From: Bugula neritina
Lineage: Eukaryota; Bryozoa; Gymnolaemata; Cheilostomatida; Bugulidae
Assembly: GCA_964035545.1 (NCBI GenBank)
Contig: OZ037765.1
Location: forward strand, 6,708,698 to 6,772,697
Length of the DNA stretch: 64,000 nt
Reading direction: 5' to 3'
Positions 60,601-64,000 of this stretch are shown here, piece by piece. Both the position numbers and the translations under genes were made by a program. The notes under the pieces are model-generated. The model had not been told where the DNA came from, did not search any database, and saw nothing but the letters and a program-made list of their open reading frames with translations. Position 1 is the stretch's first letter, and every line of letters starts with the position of its first letter.

Positions 60601-63600
60601 ACTCTTTAGAGCACCAAGCAAGCTGTATTTAAACTGTTAGGTAAAATATAGTGCAGAACAACAAAAAATCGTACTGTTTACGGCATGAGCACTAAGTCAG
60701 CAATTAAAGGGCAGCTTGGTGGGACAGATCACAAGAGCCTTTTAATATAAGAAACATTAGCATTAAACAGATTGACGGACAGAAATTAGACAACAGCCAA
60801 TTCAAAATTATACCAGACTAAAATGAGTTGGATAATGGTAAAAGCAAGGTAAAACTTCAAGACATGTGAAAACATTGAGCTAATCTATAAAAATTATTAT
60901 TGAAAAATTTGTGGGAGATTTAAAGGAAGACCACTTGCTGAGAGTGTCAGATTATATAATACATAAATACTGAACTTGCAATGGTTATCACCGAGTACAT
61001 GAGAGTACAACAGGAAAATGGCCGAAGCCCAGTCACTCACAAATACCACGTTAAGGTTCTACTAGCAGCAGGCCAATGTGGTTAATGCGCTGAGTAATGC
61101 AGTGGCCATTGAACACATACTAAGTGAGCCGCTGCAATATATTAACATAGATTAACATCAACTAAATAGATTATAACAAACTGTAAAGAAGTAGTAATAG
61201 TGGTGATAGTAAGCATGCACTGCCAACTCACTTGAAAACGGAGCCAGAAACCTTGCTCCAGCTAAATAGGGAGAGAATAAACAAAACAAAACCAAGAAGC
61301 AATAACTGTTTAATATAGAAACAATTGTGACAGTGTAGTTTATATTAAATTACATTAATTCTATTTCATATATGATTTAAGAGATTATACACAGCTGGTA
61401 CAGAGATGACTGTATCATTCATCAGTATGTAACTAGATGGAAGAATACACCTACACTTTTATAGGAGGGCAAAATATAGCACATAACGAAGCTTGTGGGT
61501 TTATTTTAACTGTTTGACATAAGTGAACATATATAATAGCTAAACCAAGGTCAGTATTGTATAATAATGAATCTAATGATCTAATGAATTTTTTTGAAGA
61601 AAATTTACACAACTTTCATTTGAAATGAAAAGAACACAAATCATTTAATATAACCTTGCCGAACAATAAATATAAATTCTGAGTTTCACTGGGAACTTGC
61701 TATGGGTGATGCCTTTATGCTATTTTAACACGGCAGATGGATGCTTTGGTATAACTCCTATCTATTTACACAGATTACAAACATAAACCAACTCAATTTT
61801 AATCAATTACCGAGTCTAGAAAATAGATACTGTACTGCAAAGCAAGGCTGCCCAGTTACATTTATGTAGTATTGAAACTTGAAGAAATTCCTGGCTGAAA
61901 CTCAAATACAACTTTGGAGCTGTTTATGCAAATACATTGGTTTTATAGTATTTTTTACAAGAATATTTTCAATTCATAAGTTTGGACAACCTGGTTTCGA
62001 GGTTGCAGCCAGGTGGATAAGATTAGTTAGTAAAACTATGGTCAATAAAATCAATATATCCAGCTAGAACTTCTTGCATGTCTAGATTTGCTACTTTATT
62101 TTGTTGTTGCTCGTGTCACTTTCAAATGTTGTATGAAAATTGGGGTATATTATTAAAAGAACTATTGTAGCAGTAGCAAAATCGACTTGTCAACTAACTG
62201 TAATTTGCTTAATATTTTGGCCAATATTATCTCATGTGGCTATTAGATAATAAAATCATAATTGTATTATTAATATTCAAGCTGAGAGAGATTAGTTTGA
62301 CCTTGGAATAAACGTAAATTAGAATTGAAATCATATGCTTTTATGGTTTCTATTTGCATTATGATTGGCTATTAAAGTGACTAGTGATATCGCCATAAAT
62401 TATGGGTTGTTGCATTTCTCATTGGTTATTTTAATTTTTCTATGACCAATATTTCAATATTTAACTCCTCACAATTATAGCTTTAACTGGTTTTCCCAAC
62501 ATATGTATAACCTGTGTTTTTAAACCATCTTGATAATTGACTTGTGTATGGCAGCCGAGAATAAAAAGTTAGCGATTGCCAGCACTTATGTTATCAGCAG
62601 TGACACGAAAGTGAGAATTATTTGAAGAAATGTGTACACACAATTATTTATTACAAAACCAAATTACATGGGCACACAACCCTGAAAAGTATTTAGCTGA
62701 TGATAAACATATTTCTGAATATCTTAATACTACATAAATGTGACCAGACTGCCCTGCTCTAAGTACACATTTTTTCTATGCACAATTCTACAGTAGTGCC
62801 AATAGCCACACTGTATACAGCTAAATTAAAGTTGGCAGTTCGTAGACACAAATACCAGTTATAAGTTGAATGAAACATGCAAGAAGGATAAGGAGAGAAA
62901 GGCAGCAGCGAGTATACGGTGCTGACACTTACTAGCTAGTGGTCTCATGAACACGTCGTATCTGTCCTCGTCCTCACCAAGGTCCACCAGCAGCAGCCTA
63001 CCCAGTGCCAGGTAGAAAGTAGTGCGGCATCGCGTGTCTTTGAATGTGCTCATTCCATTCACACCCAGAAATGGGAAATTCTCACTCTAAAGGCATGAGT
63101 CAAGTGCTTTTACAGCCAAAAAATAAATGACGATCACTTCTTATTTAAAGCATTTAAAAAACATGAGTAGACAACTGCAATATTATAACTGAAAAAACTT
63201 ACACAGTAGACTGCAATACCAACTTTAGCTACACACAAATGTGCACGCATACAGAAATTTACTTTACTAGCATGACTCGGGTTTTAATACTTTTTTAATA
63301 AGTGTAGACATAATTAGTTCAATTTAAAGACAATCAATATGAAGTTGCACAGTAGCACAAATAGTCAGAACTACTCTGTCAATAAATATTTCGTATCTTG
63401 GTCACTCAAAATCATTTTTAAAAACAGGTCATGACTCGGGTTTTAATAAACTTAATGTTAGACCCAATTGGTTCAATTTAAAACAGTCAATAAAGAACAG
63501 TAGTATAAATAGTTAGAACCACTGTGTCGATTAGCTTTTCAACTCGACTTATTTGTAAGTTGCCAATTAAAAATTATTTTTTAAAACTTGTCACAGAATT

Positions 63601-63762
63601 ATTTGTAGCGCACTTACTGTGTGGTTAGTCAAGACAAACTGAACAGCATCAAGTTTTATAAGCTTGCGTACACTACTGTAGCCCACACTAAGGTCATTCA
63701 ACAGCTGCAGGGTTTTAGATATGATGGCTTCACTTTCCCCCCAATACTTTAGATTAGTAATT
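54602..63762 (-). CDS. XPO7: Exportin-7 (XPO7/RANBP16), C-terminal eleven coding exons; 5' part outside the window
   Basis: Importin-beta-family nuclear transport receptor built of HEAT repeats; works with RanGTP. Coding exons on the minus strand: 63762-63618, 63086-62933, 60040-59970, 59808-59612, 59071-58989, 58738-58524, 57675-57537, 57156-56996, 56606-56508, 55079-54952 and 54722-54602. They join in frame to 503 residues, the C-terminal half of a protein of about 1,090. Matches to vertebrate XPO7 run throughout: [90 protein letters not shown] and the final [15 protein letters not shown]...MM. The exon upstream of 63762 is not in the window, so the N-terminal importin-beta domain lies beyond position 64000. 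The paralogue RANBP17 is vertebrate-specific as far as I know. Intron 2 of this part is 2.9 kb. Confidence 0.95.
59310..59478. repeat. Imperfect long hairpin in an XPO7 intron
   Basis: Left arm (about 59315-59395) and right arm (about 59399-59474) pair as an inverted repeat around the centre ATT. The inner 13 bases (TGCAGTTGGGGTT and its complement) and a stretch around CAGCTCTGATTTGAGGATGA match exactly, with small gaps between. It sits in the intron between the exons at 59612-59808 and 58989-59071. It is probably a foldback-type MITE. It makes an open minus-strand frame run on from the XPO7 exon, which is spurious. Confidence 0.8.
60100..60500. other. Intron of XPO7 with an unusually GC-rich stretch
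   Basis: Within the 2.9-kb intron (60041-62932) this stretch is richer in G and C than its surroundings (GGGAGCAGCCTCAGCTACCT, GCTGGACATGAGCGGAAAGC). I find no family match and no tRNA fold. It could be an unidentified interspersed repeat. The remainder of the intron shows nothing I can name. Confidence 0.3.
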
Positions 63763-64000
63763 CTGGCATACAAAAAATAACACAACTGAAGGATTTCCTC
63801 TGCATTCAACAATATAAAGAACAGGTGATCTTACGGAGCGGTAAATTCACCTCTTAGCTATAAATGTATCACTATTTCTGACACAATTAATATATAGATT
63901 AATTAGTAGTTGAAAAAACATTTAGTGAAACATAAATGTGACTAAATGTTTTCAACTCCTGGTACCCGAAAGGATTAGAACGGTTACGATGAGAAACAAT

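Overview
The window is nuclear DNA of an invertebrate animal. It is AT-rich and dense in introns with GT-AG splice sites, and it holds metazoan single-copy genes, a tRNA-derived SINE, a Penelope-like retroelement and DNA-transposon MITEs. The SINE's conserved centre and the mixture of elements suggest a lophotrochozoan, but the sequence does not fix the phylum. I rebuilt the genes exon by exon by matching reading phase across splice sites, because most exons are too short to stand out as open frames.

Layout. (1) 1.2-8.0 kb, minus: a complete nine-exon FUT10-type fucosyltransferase (456 aa). (2) 9.0-10.3 kb, minus: a complete three-exon EBP sterol isomerase (223 aa). (3) 11.8-13.1 kb, plus: a complete four-exon LAMTOR5 (89 aa), head-to-head with EBP. 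(4) 13.1-18.1 kb: gene-poor DNA with low-complexity tracts and a perfect small hairpin. (5) 18.2-53.3 kb, plus: five tandem DRAM2-like genes, named A to E here, each with six coding exons in identical phases. A-D are close paralogues inside a duplicated unit of about 6-10 kb. E is older and more like vertebrate DRAM2. (6) 54.6-63.8 kb, minus: the last eleven coding exons of XPO7 (503 aa), convergent with gene E.

The DRAM array is the main point of interest. A-D keep an almost invariant cytosolic tail ending in an ExxxLL lysosomal sorting signal and vary in the luminal loop before the last membrane segment. Their exons and introns give conflicting groupings: A with C and B with D over exons 1-5, A with B and C with D at the start of exon 6, and B with C by a shared intron 5 insert. 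This implies unequal crossing-over and conversion. Transposons with empty sites in sister copies allow the duplications to be ordered: a hAT MITE, a solo LTR and a SINE with a 19-bp target duplication. Each of the four spacers repeats a block with two TCACATGA boxes, the MiT/TFE-type E-box used by lysosomal genes.

The retroelement part is also unusual. The Penelope-like element in intron 1 of gene C ends in a sequence that folds as a complete type I hammerhead ribozyme. A palindrome of about 165 bp in intron 1 of gene D carries a second hammerhead whose stem I straddles the palindrome centre.

Functionally, LAMTOR5 (Ragulator) and the DRAM proteins both act at the lysosome and in nutrient/autophagy control. 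EBP and FUT10 act in the ER, and XPO7 in nuclear transport. Nothing shows that the five loci are co-regulated.
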